Source: Pelobates cultripes (lineage: Eukaryota > Chordata > Amphibia > Anura > Pelobatidae). Taken from it: 64,000 nucleotides of DNA. The stretch lies in NCBI GenBank assembly GCA_933207985.1, contig OW240912.1:72352361-72416360 (forward strand). Direction: 5' to 3'. The notes below the pieces were generated by a model that worked only from the letters and a program-made list of their open reading frames with translations, searched no databases and was not told the DNA's origin. The position numbers and the translations under genes were made by a program. Below, piece after piece: positions 9,514 to 20,015 of this stretch. How positions within the stretch are numbered: position 1 is the stretch's first letter; each line of letters opens with the position of its first letter.

Positions 9514-11660
9514 CTAACCTTGCTGTTGTGCCAGACGCACAGGACGGTTAATGTTGGGTGGAGGGAGATTAGGTTGCTGATAACCATCTGTATCATAGCC
9601 ATCAGAGGGATAATCAGTAAAACCATGAGGAGCAGGTTGACTGTCGACCGGTGGAGGTGAATAAACAGACTGGGGGAAGCCCTGTGGAGGGTAGGCAGCC
9701 TGAGGCTGGGTTTGGGTCGCTTCAGAGGGGTGGGAATACATAGGATAGGCTGCCCCAGGATTAGGAGGTCTTATGGCCTGTTGTTGAGGCCTATACCCCC
9801 TAGGGTGGGGGCAATCCTTTTGAAAATGGTCAGCCTGGCCACAATTATAACAGGCTCTGGTTTGAGATCTTGGAGCCTGGGGCACAGGGTGTCTCTGTGG
9901 TGTAGGCACTGGAAACCCAGGAGGTGCTGGGGCAGGTCTGATGGCAGGATTATAAAAGAAAAACATCAGGGGAGTCCCTTTCTTGGCCTGAGGTAACAAT
10001 GCTGACTCTAGATCTTTTGTAACCAGGAGGAGAGTGTCCAAGGGAATAATCCTGTATTCTGGGCGTGATATGGTCAACCTTGAGTGATATCTTTCCACGG
10101 ATTCAATTTTATCCTGAACAACGTCATTAATGCAAGTAGCTTGGTCACCCAGTTTATCCTGTGCCCAAGCACGAAGTTGTTCACAGAATGTTATGCCTGA
10201 CTAGAAATCAGTATCAGTAAGGAGACGGGCATCATCAAAGCTCCTTTCCATAATAGGCCAATATGCATCACCGGCTTTGATTTTACAGAGACTAGATAAG
10301 TCACGCCAGGTAGCTGAATATGTTTTACGAATCTGGGCAATTCTACAGAAGAAAGGCATGGGCTGTTTCTCTGGGTTCGGGAGGGAAGTTACCAGAGTTG
10401 CTTCTTGGGATTGATTGAAGGTAATATTCATCAAAGGGGCACCATCGGCAGCCAGTGGGATGCTGGGATGACTTTTCAGGGCAAGGAGCGGTTGGGGAAA
10501 ATGGGGGGTATTATTAGGGACTCGTGGTGAGCCCAACCCCTGATTGATATCAAAGGGAGCAATGAACGGTAATCCATGATAACTGGGTACATCTGGTGAG
10601 TTCGGAGCCTGTGCCGCCAGAGTGCTGGAATCAGGAGAACCAGTATGGGCTATTTGGAGCGTGGCCAGTTGGGATGTGGTGTGGTGATAGCCAGAGGCTG
10701 CGGGGAAGCAGGCCGGTGTGAATCCGACACGACCGAGTCGGCCAAACCAACTGTCAGAATGGGGTAGTTGGGGACCGCCATGATAGAGGCGGGGACGGAA
10801 GAGGGAGCGGTAGGAAGGATGCTGGGAGGGGAAGTAACGATGACAGGAGATGGAACAACAAGGGGGATGTAGGCGGAAGGGGCGGGAACAAAGGGCAATA
10901 CATCAGAGGCAGGGGCAGGAGATGGATTGGGTAAGGGAACAGACAGGGCGACTGGGAGGGGAGGAGCAGGAGTAGGGACAAGGGGAATGACGCAGGAAGG
11001 TGGGTCGGGGGAGGGAATGGAGAGAGTGATGGTGGGAGGTGGGGCAGGGATGTAGGGTGGAGGAAAAGAGGAGGATATGGAATGTGGAGCAGGGGCTGAG
11101 GCAGGAACTGGGACTGAGGCTTGAACGGAAGGAGAAGCGGAGGAAAGAGGAGCAAGTACAGGGATGGGAGGAGGCACAGGGACTGGGTTATAATACGAGC
11201 TATCAACTCCAAGGACAGGATATAACGGGGTGGGCGGTGTTAAGGGGGCGGTGTCAGTGGAGGTGGGGTTATTCTCATAGTTATGCTGGATGCCATCATA
11301 GGGCAGTGGCCGGAGAACATCGGGAGTTGAATCAACAGTACAAACACTTTCATGATACACACAAACTTTCTGTCCAACAAAATCCAATTCCTCCTCAAAC
11401 CAGCCCTCCCATTTAAGACCTCTTGCCACACGATACCAAGTCTCTGCAGCCTTAGTCAACCCATTATCGAGTAGCAATCCCTCTTTATCCTTCAACAACT
11501 TCCTCCAAAGCTCTGGCTGTAAACGGCCACTGGGAGACATTGAAACACTACAGATCTTAGAGATCTTTTTCACCTTAAGCATGGCCTCCTCACCAGCCCT
11601 TTCCTTTACCAAATCACAAGCCAAGTACCCTTTCGAGGATTAAGCATGTTCCTGTCCCAT
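9514..11660 (-). pseudogene. gag: ERV gag remnant
   Basis: The ATG at 11660 starts Met-Gly-Gln, the classical N-myristoylation start of retroviral matrix, but a TAA follows after six codons (11642-11640). The same frame then runs on through 11624-10650. A long Pro/Ser/Ala-rich linker (about 11280-10780) precedes a capsid-like region (10536-10201; IPLAADGAPLMNIT, RKTYSATWRDLSSL) with a stop at 10201-10203. Nucleocapsid (10098-9514) has one CCHC zinc knuckle (CYNCGQADHFQKDC). The frame ends in a UAG at 9516-9514, and protease continues in the same register, so stop suppression as in gammaretroviruses is likely. Confidence 0.85.
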
Positions 11661-11953
11661 TCTCAATATATCAGGTGTCTCCTCAAAGAGAGATAGAGGG
11701 TTGGAAATGAGAAAAAGAGTGTCTACAGTGCTTGACTGCCACGAGAAATGATTCAACGTGCGTGTTCCCCAAACGTAGACAAGTCACGGGGTCCGCCCAC
11801 CCGAGATGGTGGTCACTGACTGGAGCAGGGTGAACAGTGGGTGACTAACACTGTTCTGGGTCAAAGGTACAGTAGAGGAAAAGGATGAGAGAGAGAAGGT
11901 GGAAATGCTAATAAGAAAACATCTACAAGAATCACGGATGTAGATATGTGCAC

Positions 11954-13069
11954 CAGGGCCGTCTTTAATATTGACCGGACACTGGGCAACCATTTGCTTG
12001 GGGCCCCTGGACTCTGCCCCCTGCCAGACATACTAACACACATACACAGAGACATACACTGACAGACATACTGACACACACGCTGACACACACACTGACA
12101 GACACATATTGACAGACATACTGACACACACACTGACAGACACATATTGACAGACATACTGACACACACACAGAAACATACACTACAGACATACTGACAT
12201 ATGCAGACACATATACTGACACACATACACAAAGACATACAATGACAGACATACTGACACACATACAGACACATACAATAACAGACATACTGACATACAC
12301 AGACACATACAATAACAGACATACTGACATACACAGACAGACATACTGACACAAGCACAGACACATACACTAACAGACATACTGACATAAACATACACTG
12401 AACATACACTGACAGACATACTGACACAAACACATACACTGGCAGACATACTGACATAAACATACACTGACAGACATACTGACAAACATACACTGACAGA
12501 CATACTGACACAGACACTGACAGACATACTGACATAAACATACACTGACAGACATACTGACATACACTGACAGACATACTGACATAAACATACACTGACA
12601 GACATACTGACAAACATACACTGACAGACATACTGACACAGACACTGACAGACATACTGACATAAATTTACACTTTTAAACCCACCCACAAGTTTCCTAC
12701 CTTGGAAGGTGGTTCCCCAGGTGTCCAGACTGAAGGCTGTTGGGATCTGCCTCTCCTGGCAAAGGCTCCCTCCTTCGTCTCCCACGCGGCTCCTCTCCTT
12801 AGTGGGAGGAAGTGACTCGCAGCCGTCACTTCCTCCCAGTGCTGCCGAAAAGCAAAGGGCCCAGTCGCGCTGTTAAAGTGCTACAGTGTGTGACCGGGCC
12901 CCTGCTTACAATACCCACCCTGTGGCCTGATTAATGTGGGGGCCAGCGGCCCCATGGGAGAAACAATTGTTGAGGGCAGCGGGGCCCACGGGGAAGCTGC
13001 CTTGGGCCCCCCAAGAGTAACAGGGCCCGGGGCAGCTGCCCCGTTTGCCCCGCGTTAAAGACGGCCCTG
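11954..13069. mobile_element. Non-autonomous hAT element in the ERV leader
   Basis: Inverted ends CAGGGCCGTCTTTAA and TTAAAGACGGCCCTG are flanked by an exact 8-bp target duplication ATGTGCAC (11946-11953 and 13070-13077). It carries no transposase. The interior is mostly the minisatellite at 12030-12668. Long Cys/Val/Ser-rich open frames here are repeat translations. Confidence 0.93.
12030..12668. repeat. Minisatellite based on ACAGACATACTGAC
   Basis: Dozens of degenerate copies of ACAGACATACTGACA alternate with ACACATACACTG units and higher-order blocks of about 60 bases. It lies inside the hAT element, which suggests expansion of an internal tract. Confidence 0.9.
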
Positions 13070-13243
13070 ATGTGCACAATGTCTCAAGTCAAGAACAACC
13101 CACACAACGCTCACTGACGCAACCAAAACACACACACTATAATCCCAGCTGAGCAATAACCACAAATTGATGAGAAACAACAATAGAGCAACCATAACAG
13201 CGCTAAATCAACAAAACCCTGTTCCTTTCTGAACAGAACAACA

Positions 13244-13518
13244 AAAATTCCCAGCACTTTTCAGGCGGTCGCGGTTCCTTGTCCTCTAGACATTTAAGCT
13301 AAACAATAAAATCAAAATTCCCAGCACTTTTCAGGTGGATGCGGTTCCCTGTCCTCTAGACAGTTAAGCTAACAATAAAATCAAAATTCCCAGCACTTTT
13401 CAGGCGGATGCAGTTCCCTGTCCTCTAGACAGTTAAGCTAACAATAAAATCTAAATTCCAGCACTTTTCAGGCGGATGCAGTTCCCTGTCCTCTAGACAG
13501 TTAAGCTAACAATAATAC
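13244..13518. repeat. Four tandem copies of a 69-70 bp unit in the ERV leader
   Basis: Copies begin at 13244, 13314, 13383 and 13452 and share AATTCCCAGCACTTTTCAGG and CCTGTCCTCTAGACA. There are few differences between units. They lie between the 5' LTR and gag, where packaging or translation elements normally sit. No spacers occur, so this is not a CRISPR array. Confidence 0.92.
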
Positions 13519-13794
13519 CAAAACAATGCAATAAATCTTACTGAATACCCGAACAAACTCTTCCACACTCAGGACTCACACTCAGGAGGCAGATAGACAA
13601 TCAACAGGTTCTTATAAAGAGGCACCGGGCAAGAACTTTTACCTGTCTCTGTTGCCTTCTGGAAGCCGGAATGGACCCTGAGGTAGACCAACACAATACA
13701 GGAAAATATAGGTAATTACCGTATAACTTAGGAGGTGATCAATCTCCGGTCCCGTTTTGGGGGGTCCGCTCTGGTCCCGTTTTCTGGCCTTCTG

Positions 13795-13819
13795 GTCCGG
13801 CAAAGCGGCGGCGCCAAAT
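13795..13819 (-). promoter_or_regulatory. Probable ERV primer-binding site
   Basis: Immediately inside the 5' LTR the minus strand reads ATTTGGCGCCGCCGCTTTGC. A TGG start 2-4 bases after the LTR end is standard for a tRNA primer site. I cannot assign the tRNA: TGGCGCC resembles lysine primers, but the following bases do not. Confidence 0.5.
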
Positions 13820-14275
13820 TGTCGTGCATGAAAACAAAGGTTTTATAAATTTGTGTATCTGCCCCTTTTCAAATTAGTTATGTAGTGCATGCACGCTTCC
13901 TAAGTAATTCACACCAGACACAGGTTTCTAGGTTAATGAAAAAGTCAGGAATGTTTATTCTGGGGGGCTGGTAGGCCCCTTATAAAGCAGTAATACATCA
14001 TATGCATAATTATAGATAACAGAAGAAAATACATCAATAATTGGTTAGGGGTTAAGTGGTTCATCAATTGCTCATCCTACCGGGTGACGTCACTGACGTC
14101 ATGGAGCTCTCCTCCAGATTCCATCGCCATCTTGTTAACTGAAGGTGTTAGTCGATGACAGGGGAAACTCCCCAGCAGCCATCTTAAGTAGCTTACGTTT
14201 AATATTGGTTATAGCTATGCAGAGTAAATAGGCATTTTACAAGAATTTAGTAGAGTTAATTTTTTGTCCACAACA
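13820..14275 (-). repeat. ERV 5' LTR
   Basis: 456 bp, close match to the 3' LTR minus its MITE. Contains the double CRE (14085-14092, 14094-14101), a TATA-like box and AATAAA in the same order. It is followed on the plus side by the duplicated ACCC and then the Gypsy RT frame. Confidence 0.92.
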
Positions 14276-15262
14276 ACCCATAGGGTAGAAACCCCCCGGC
14301 AAGCCCCACTTAGGCAACCTCCCTACCGTATCCCCGAAGCCATCAGAGAGGAGATGAGTGGGGAGATACAAGAGATGTTAAGGCTAGGAGTCATTGAACT
14401 CTCCGTTAGTCCTGGTACCAAAGAAAGACGGGTCCACCCGGTTTTGCATGGACTATCAGGGATTAAATGACAAGACAGTGACGGATGCCTACCCGATGCC
14501 CAGAGTAGATGAGCTACTAGATCGCATCGCCAGGGGACGGTATCTGACCACCACTGACATCTGCAAGGGATATTAGCAGATCCCCCAGGCTGAGGAAGCT
14601 ATCCCCAAGTCGGCCTTTGTCACCCCGTTTGGCTTGTACCAATTTAGGGTCATGCCATTCGGGATGAAAAATGCCCCAGCCACTTTCCAATGCTTCGTGG
14701 ATAGACTCCTTGATGGCTTCCAGGATTTTGCCTGTGCGTACCTGGACGACATTGCGATCTATAGCAAGTCTTAGGAGGAGCATTTAAGGTACGTATGGAC
14801 AGTCCTGGATCACATTTGGGCCACCGGCCTGACCCTGAAACCAGACAAATGTCATCTAGGCATGGCAGAAGTCCAGTATTTGGGACACCGGGTAGGGTGT
14901 GGGAAGCAGTGACCAGAGCCAGCCAAGGCTGAAGCGGTCGCTAACTGGCCCACACCTCGGACCAAGACCCAAGTCCTGACCTTCTTAGGCACAGCTGGGT
15001 ATTATAGACGGTTTTGTGCCAGACTACAGCGCCCTAGCCAAACGCTTGACTGACCTTACAAAAAAGAACCTACCCCGACAAGTCCTGTGGTCTCCCGCCT
15101 GTGAAACTGCCTTTCAAGCTTTAAAAGATGCCCTTGTACATGCCTCTTTCTTGGCTTCCCCCGTCCCTAACAAACGCTTTATTGTCCACACAGACGCTTC
15201 CATGTTCGGACTGGGGGCAGTCCTGAGCCAAGGTAGAGAGCACCCTGTGGCCTACATCCGTC
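14276..15262 (+). pseudogene. Gmr1-like Gypsy reverse transcriptase and start of RNase H (copy A)
   Basis: Resumes the copy A pol frame after the ERV. HRVETPRQAPLRQPPYRIPE leads to LVPKKDGSTRFCMDYQGLN and YPMPRVDELLDR. TTDICKGY follows with a stop in place of the next Trp (near 14573), then PFGLYQFRVMPFGMKNAPATF and the catalytic AYLDDIAIYS (YLDD near 14740). The connection and RNase H N-terminus (HTDASMFGLGAVLSQ near 15188-15230) follow. Stops and frameshifts make it non-functional. Beyond about 15262 the sequence turns into an inverted duplicate. Confidence 0.88.
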
Positions 15263-15628
15263 AAAAATCGTCCATTGTCTCCTGCGACCCGGTTAAGCCA
15301 CACCAATGGGTTGTGGTCAGTTACTAACGTGAATTCTCGCCCGTATAAGTATGGGGTGAGCTTTTTCAGGGCCCACACCAAAGCCAAGCACTCTTTTTCC
15401 ACTGCCGCATAGCTCACTTCCCGAGGTAGTAATTTTCGACTGATGTAGGCCACAGAGTGCTCTCTAACTTGGCTCAGGACTGCCCCCAGTCCGAACATGG
15501 AAACGTCTGTGTGGACAATAAAGCGTTTGTTAGGGACAGGGGAAGCCAAGACAGGGGCATGTACAAGGGCATATTTTAAAGCTTAAAAGACAGGCGGGAG
15601 GCCACAGGACTTGTCGGGGTAGGTTCTT
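15063..15628. repeat. Inverted duplication within RNase H of copy A
   Basis: Plus-strand 15063-15262 encodes the RNase H start. 15433-15628 is its reverse complement with a modest number of differences and a small deletion. The roughly 170 bases between (15263-15432) are the following part of RNase H (SRKLLPREVSY to GDNGR), present only in minus orientation. Normal plus-strand RNase H resumes at about 15629 (LLRWSLALQPYNF). The order is thus A, inverted B, inverted A, C. Confidence 0.85.
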
Positions 15629-15806
15629 TTTGAGATTATTGAGATGGAGCTTAGCACTGCAACCCTATAATTTCAACATACAGTACCAGCCCGGTAAGCT
15701 AAATGGCAACGCCAATGGGCTAATCCGTCAGACAGAACTCAGTACATCACCAGAAGTCTGGACATCCTCCAGTTGTCTGCCGGAGTGTTCCACAAGGAGG
15801 GAGCAT
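15629..15806 (+). pseudogene. End of copy A RNase H and polypurine tract
   Basis: LLRWSLALQPYNFNIQYQPGKLNGNANGL matches the C-terminus of copy B pol. The purine-rich CACAAGGAGGGAGCAT (15791-15806) directly before the 3' LTR is the polypurine tract and matches the one next to the copy C LTR. Confidence 0.85.
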
Positions 15807-16493
15807 TGTGACAGACCCTCTGTCCCTGAATTTTAAAGTTTGAAATTGTCTATTCCTCTAACAGTTTGTATGGAATAATTCCTGTTTTATTTTACCATTG
15901 GCCGTTCGAATAACGAAAAATCTACCGAACGACCGACCACCCACATTTGGAGTGTGGCACTTGTTAACCTCACCAACCTTACACCTCTAAAAACCGCGAA
16001 CTCCCTAACATTCTAATTGATTGTCTGGGTGGTCGGCGTTCGTATGCACGAACACATGGCCGCGGCCATCTTGGGATACAAATGCTGGGTCTTCCACTCC
16101 TCATTCTGTTCAACGGTAATTACAAGAATGGAGCGCGTTTCGATAGATATAATCTACCGAACCAACTACACTTAATGCCTCTGGGTACGAACAGCTGCAT
16201 TCGACTATTTTAATAGACTTTGACTGTGTAAAGGAGACACAGCCTAATCCTCTGGAACTATATTGGGCATGAAAACATGCATGCGGTTGGTCAAAAACAG
16301 ACATCTAACTAACTCTTGCACCCCTGAACCGATCTGGGTGATTTTTCAATACGTTGTTCCCCCAGATCGGGGCTATCAGGGGATATATGTTTTATGAGGT
16401 TCCCATATGTTTTGGGGGTGTTTCCAAAAATAGGTAAAAACTTTATTAAACAATTATCTCCCAAACAGAGGGGAGGGATTGTGTACAGTATCT

Positions 16494-16919
16494 GCATGTA
16501 GGGAGACAACAACCAAAAAAAAACATATAAAAAATACGAACGAAATTACTAATAAAGAGTTCACAATAAGAGACCAATTGACGTGTTTCTCTAAAAATAT
16601 TATTTATTTATTAATTTGTCCGTGTAAAAAAATGTATATAGGGAGGACTATTAGGTGCCTCCATGTTAGAGTTTCGGAACATGTGAGAAACATCAAAAAA
16701 GGAGTTGACACACACAGTGTTTCACAACATTTTAAACAATACCATCATCAAAATCCACAGGGTCTTATGTTTTGTGCACTTAAATTGGTTAAAAAAAATT
16801 GGAGGGGTGGAGATTTTATAAAGAAAATCGGAATAGAAGAAATTACTTTTATTTTCAATTTTAATACTATGGTCCCTCATGGATTAAATTTGGACTTTGA
16901 ACTATGTCACTTCTTATAA
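16494..16919 (+). pseudogene. GIY-YIG endonuclease C-terminus of Penelope
   Basis: The frame covers the end of a Penelope polyprotein. ITCF..IIYLLICPCKK-type sequence is followed by MYIGRT (YIG), RVSEHVRNI with the conserved Arg, HSVSQHFKQYHH, FIKKIGIEEITF with the catalytic Glu, and the family-typical end FNTMVPHGLNLDFELCHFL. The upstream ATG at 16479 is in LTR sequence. RT is absent, so this is a 5'-truncated copy, but the retained part is uninterrupted. Confidence 0.85.
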
Positions 16920-18071
16920 TAAATATTCCCCTTCTTTTTTACCTTTTTTAGCTCTTTCCCTTTTAATATTGAAGAAAAAATATTTAATGGTTAATTATAT
17001 ATTAGATGATTTTTCCTCTACCCTTCCAGATTTTTATCTATTTTCACTCCAATTATTTTTCACAAGTGTAGAGGCATATTATTACCATTTACATTTAAGA
17101 AGTAATACTACATAGTTCACAATGTATTTACTAATGTTGATGCCCATTATGTTATTTTTCTGTGTCATAAACATTTTATTCATTTATTTTCTTCCTTCTA
17201 TTGGTATATTTGAGAGTCAATGGACAATTTATTTAAAGACTTTCGTAATGGATAACAAATATTCCGGCAGTGGAACGCATGTAGTGCGTTCCACGAAGAA
17301 TGAGGAAGTAAAACAGCCGGATCCTATGTTTCAAGACGGTGGAACGCATATGTAAGCGTTCCACGAAGAAAAAGGAAGTCGAACAGCCAAACCACGTGAT
17401 TTCCGTATACACGCACGTACGTGCGTTCCAACTAGCTCTGTGTGCGTTCCACAGAGCGAATTTCCGGTTCGGCAGATGCCGGCAATCATGTCATCAGGTA
17501 CATATAAAAGAACAAGAGGACGCAATGATTATTATACCAACTGAGGAAGCCAGTTTATTGGCGAAATGCGGTTTGGAATTATTTTATGTACTTTTTACAA
17601 TATATCTTTTATATTTATTTTATATTGATTACTTTTAATATAATAAATTTTGTTTACATCGTCATTTGGAGTTTGCCATTCCATTCATACCTGAATTTAA
17701 GGTGGAGGACATCAGGAGGCAACTAAAAGAGGGTGGTGGATCTCCCTTAGAAGATCCTGAGGCACTTACCACTAGAGCCAAGTGTGTCATTGGCTCTACT
17801 TTTGTGAGTTACCCATCTACAACTTATCTCTTATATATTTCAATTTGTAACTACCGTCTGCACTTTACTGCTATTTATTTACAGATTATTGTAATAGCAT
17901 TTTTGTCCATCTTTACTATACTACTGTTTATACAGGTAAACCAGAGCTCCACTTATACTTTGTTTTATTTGCATGTTTCGTGTTGTGAAGGTTAAGGGAT
18001 TCCTTCACTTAAGTGTTAGAGCCTGCTTTCACCTTGCTGGTTTTGTGTGCACCGTTTCATTTTATATACAT
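16494..18071 (+). mobile_element. 5'-truncated Penelope-like element
   Basis: Inserted in the copy A LTR with a 7-bp duplication AGTATCT (16487-16493 and 18072-18078); the uninterrupted 5' LTR at 541 is the empty site. It encodes only the C-terminal GIY-YIG endonuclease, followed by about 1.1 kb of AT-rich non-coding sequence. Within that lie short repeated GGAACGCA/TGCGTTCC motifs (17270-17460), probably untranslated or pseudo-LTR sequence. Confidence 0.85.
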
Positions 18072-18267
18072 AGTATCTGGGAGTGTCTGAACGTAAAAGA
18101 CTGTTTTTATTAGTTTGTTGATTTTATGTCCTGTGCCCCACAAGGTCCACCTGGGTGGTAACCTTGTGGAGAAAACTTTATAAAAGACCAGTATGCTCCA
18201 CACTATCACAGCTAACACACTAGCTATTGTAATAGCTTCTCTTCTTGAATGACTGCTGGGAATGCTG

Positions 18268-19401
18268 TGTAACGGCACCCCGGGCATAAAAGGGTTAAAC
18301 CGCCGTTTAGTAGATCTTCCCCTTCCAGAGACACAGGCACAGCTACTGCAGAACACCAATCCGCCTAACAGGAAACCATGTGAATGCCGTAAACAGCCGA
18401 ATAGGAAAAACCATACGAATAGGTTTATACTCCTAGCAGTCGAACTGGAACAGCATACAATAAATCCCCCCAAGAACGAGACAAGGCTCTGTTTTGAGGG
18501 TCAAGCAGTGAACAGTCAGAGCTGTGGGTTTATTGTTCTTATATACACATTAGTACCACCCACAGGGTTTTGGAACACAACCAATAAACACATACAATAC
18601 ACTCAGACACTCCCACACAAAATCCTCCCCTCTGCCTGTGATTCAATTACCTTACACAATGGGGAATGTAATTATAACAAGCAGAGAAATAAAATTTTTC
18701 CACATCATTCATAACTTGAAAAGTATGCATCACATTCACATAAAATTTTCAGAATCAGCATACTCCAAATACAAACATATGTCAAAATCATCCAAATTGG
18801 TTCAGTGGTTCAAAAGATAGATCGTAGTCCTTTGTGACCAAAGGAAGCATGGCTTTTCTGCCCAAAACCAGTTCCACAGAGTCTTCTATCCTGGAGATAA
18901 TTGGGAAGTAATCCAATTATCTCCAAGGACAGAGGCAAAACTCCATTGAACACATGGCAGCAAAAGACAATAAAACACATAAAAACATATAACTGTGCAG
19001 CCATTGCACAAAACAGGTACATTCATATCCCCAGATAGCTCAGATCTGAGCGCACATTATTACTGAATGGCGTTCAGAGCACACACATACAGTTCAATTG
19101 CCATGGAGCCAAAGTCTTTCCCATAGTCTTTCATTATACGAATGGGCTCCATGGCATAGCTATCTGGGGTATCACCGCTCAAACAGGGCAAGCACCAAAT
19201 GACCCGGCTTTCATGTCTTTGCAGGGGAAAATCAAGCATTTAACATGGGGCCATAATCCAAAGGCAACAGGCGAGCAACCAGGCTTCTCCAATGCAATGT
19301 GGCGAGATTGGTCTCGTCACATGCTGTAATACCCCTCACACTCGGGAGAAGGGCACCCTCTGGTGGTGGAAACCCCTCTACTCATTGGGGTAACCGCTAC
19401 A
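18268..19401 (-). repeat. Solo LTR of a Gmr1-like subfamily
   Basis: Plus-strand ends TGTAACGGCACC and CCGCTACA give TG...CA ends on the minus strand. It shares blocks with the copy C LTR (44572-45568): the terminal TGTAACG-CACCCCGGG, CCCCCCAAG-ACGAGAC-AGGCTCTGT, and the AGTTCAAT-GCCATGGAGC and GGCTATCTGGGG region. No matching internal region is attached and I could not find a clean target duplication. Confidence 0.7.
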
Positions 19402-20015
19402 CCCCATCATATTAGGCTTTCTTTGGCTTATTAAGCACAATCCTCATATTGACTGGGAAAAGGGAGAAATATTGAAATGGGGCTGTACTTAGAGATGTAT
19501 GTTGCACATTACCAAAAGGGTGGGCATCATTACATTACCCACTACTATGCCTCAGACCTCCGAAGTTCCCATACAATACTGGGAGGTTAAGGAGGTATTC
19601 AGTAAGAGTCAGACCAATATTCTTCCTCCTCACAGACCATATGACTGCTCCATAAATCTACTACCCAGCGCTATGCCACCCAAGGGAGCAGTTTATGCTT
19701 TATCTCCACAGGAGAGTAGAATGATGGAAAAATATATCAAAGACTCCCTAAGTAAGGGCCACATATGTAAATCATCCTCACCTGTGGTGCAAGGTTCTTT
19801 TTTGTTTCTAAAAAAGATGGTGAATTACGTCCATGCATTTACAACAGGGCATTAAACAAAATCACCATTAAACATTTCTGAATTGTTTGACAGACTCCAG
19901 GGTGCTAAAGTCTTTACCAAACTTGACCTCAGGAGTGCATACAATTTGGTAAGGATCAAGGAAAATCATGAGTGGAAAACGGCATATAACACTAGAAGTG
20001 GGCACTATGAGTACA
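19402..20015 (+). pseudogene. Chromovirus-type Gypsy pol fragment
   Basis: Translation gives [19 protein letters not shown] (end of protease), then RPYDCSINLLPSAMPPKGAVY, ESRMMEKYIKDSLSKG, and in another frame [21 protein letters not shown] with [26 protein letters not shown]. These are RT blocks of sushi-like chromoviruses, a different Gypsy lineage from copies A-C. It is cut at the left by the solo LTR and at the right by the LINE, and carries frameshifts. Confidence 0.85.

Larger units (their letters stand above)
2659..14275 (-). mobile_element. Endogenous retrovirus, class I (gamma/epsilon-like), defective provirus
   Basis: A complete minus-strand provirus lies between two LTRs (13820-14275 as 5', 2659-3591 as 3') and is flanked by the 4-bp direct repeat ACCC (2655-2658 and 14276-14279). 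Gag, protease, RT, RNase H, integrase and env follow in retroviral order. Gag and pol lie in the same frame separated by a UAG, as in gammaretroviruses. All genes carry stops or frameshifts, so the copy is dead. It interrupts the Gypsy copy A reading frame just before the HRVET block of RT. Later insertions are a TTAA MITE (3086-3575), a hAT element (11954-13069) and probably a short LTR-like piece in integrase (about 5608-5891). Confidence 0.93.
15807..18267 (+). repeat. 3' LTR of copy A, split by a Penelope element
   Basis: Starts TGTGACAGACCCTCTG right after the polypurine tract. LTR sequence runs 15807-16493 and resumes at 18079-18267 after the Penelope insertion. The 3' end is unclear: similarity to the 5' LTR continues to GCTGGGAATG at about 18264, then a different LTR begins at 18268. 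Confidence 0.82.

Noticed and set aside
10754..11416. Additional long frames over the Pro-rich part of gag (152 and 125 codons)
   Set aside because: Shadow frames of low-complexity gag linker sequence on both strands.
11861..12785. Several overlapping minus-strand open frames rich in Cys, Val and Ser (up to 264 codons)
   Set aside because: They are translations in several frames of the ACAGACATACTGAC minisatellite inside a hAT element; no conserved domain.
13244..13518. CRISPR-like array of about 69-bp repeats
   Set aside because: Units are directly tandem without spacers and lie in an ERV leader in a eukaryotic context.
18268..20015. Solo LTR and chromovirus fragment as one element
   Set aside because: The LTR belongs to the Gmr1-like group and is on the opposite strand; the pol fragment is of a different Gypsy lineage.
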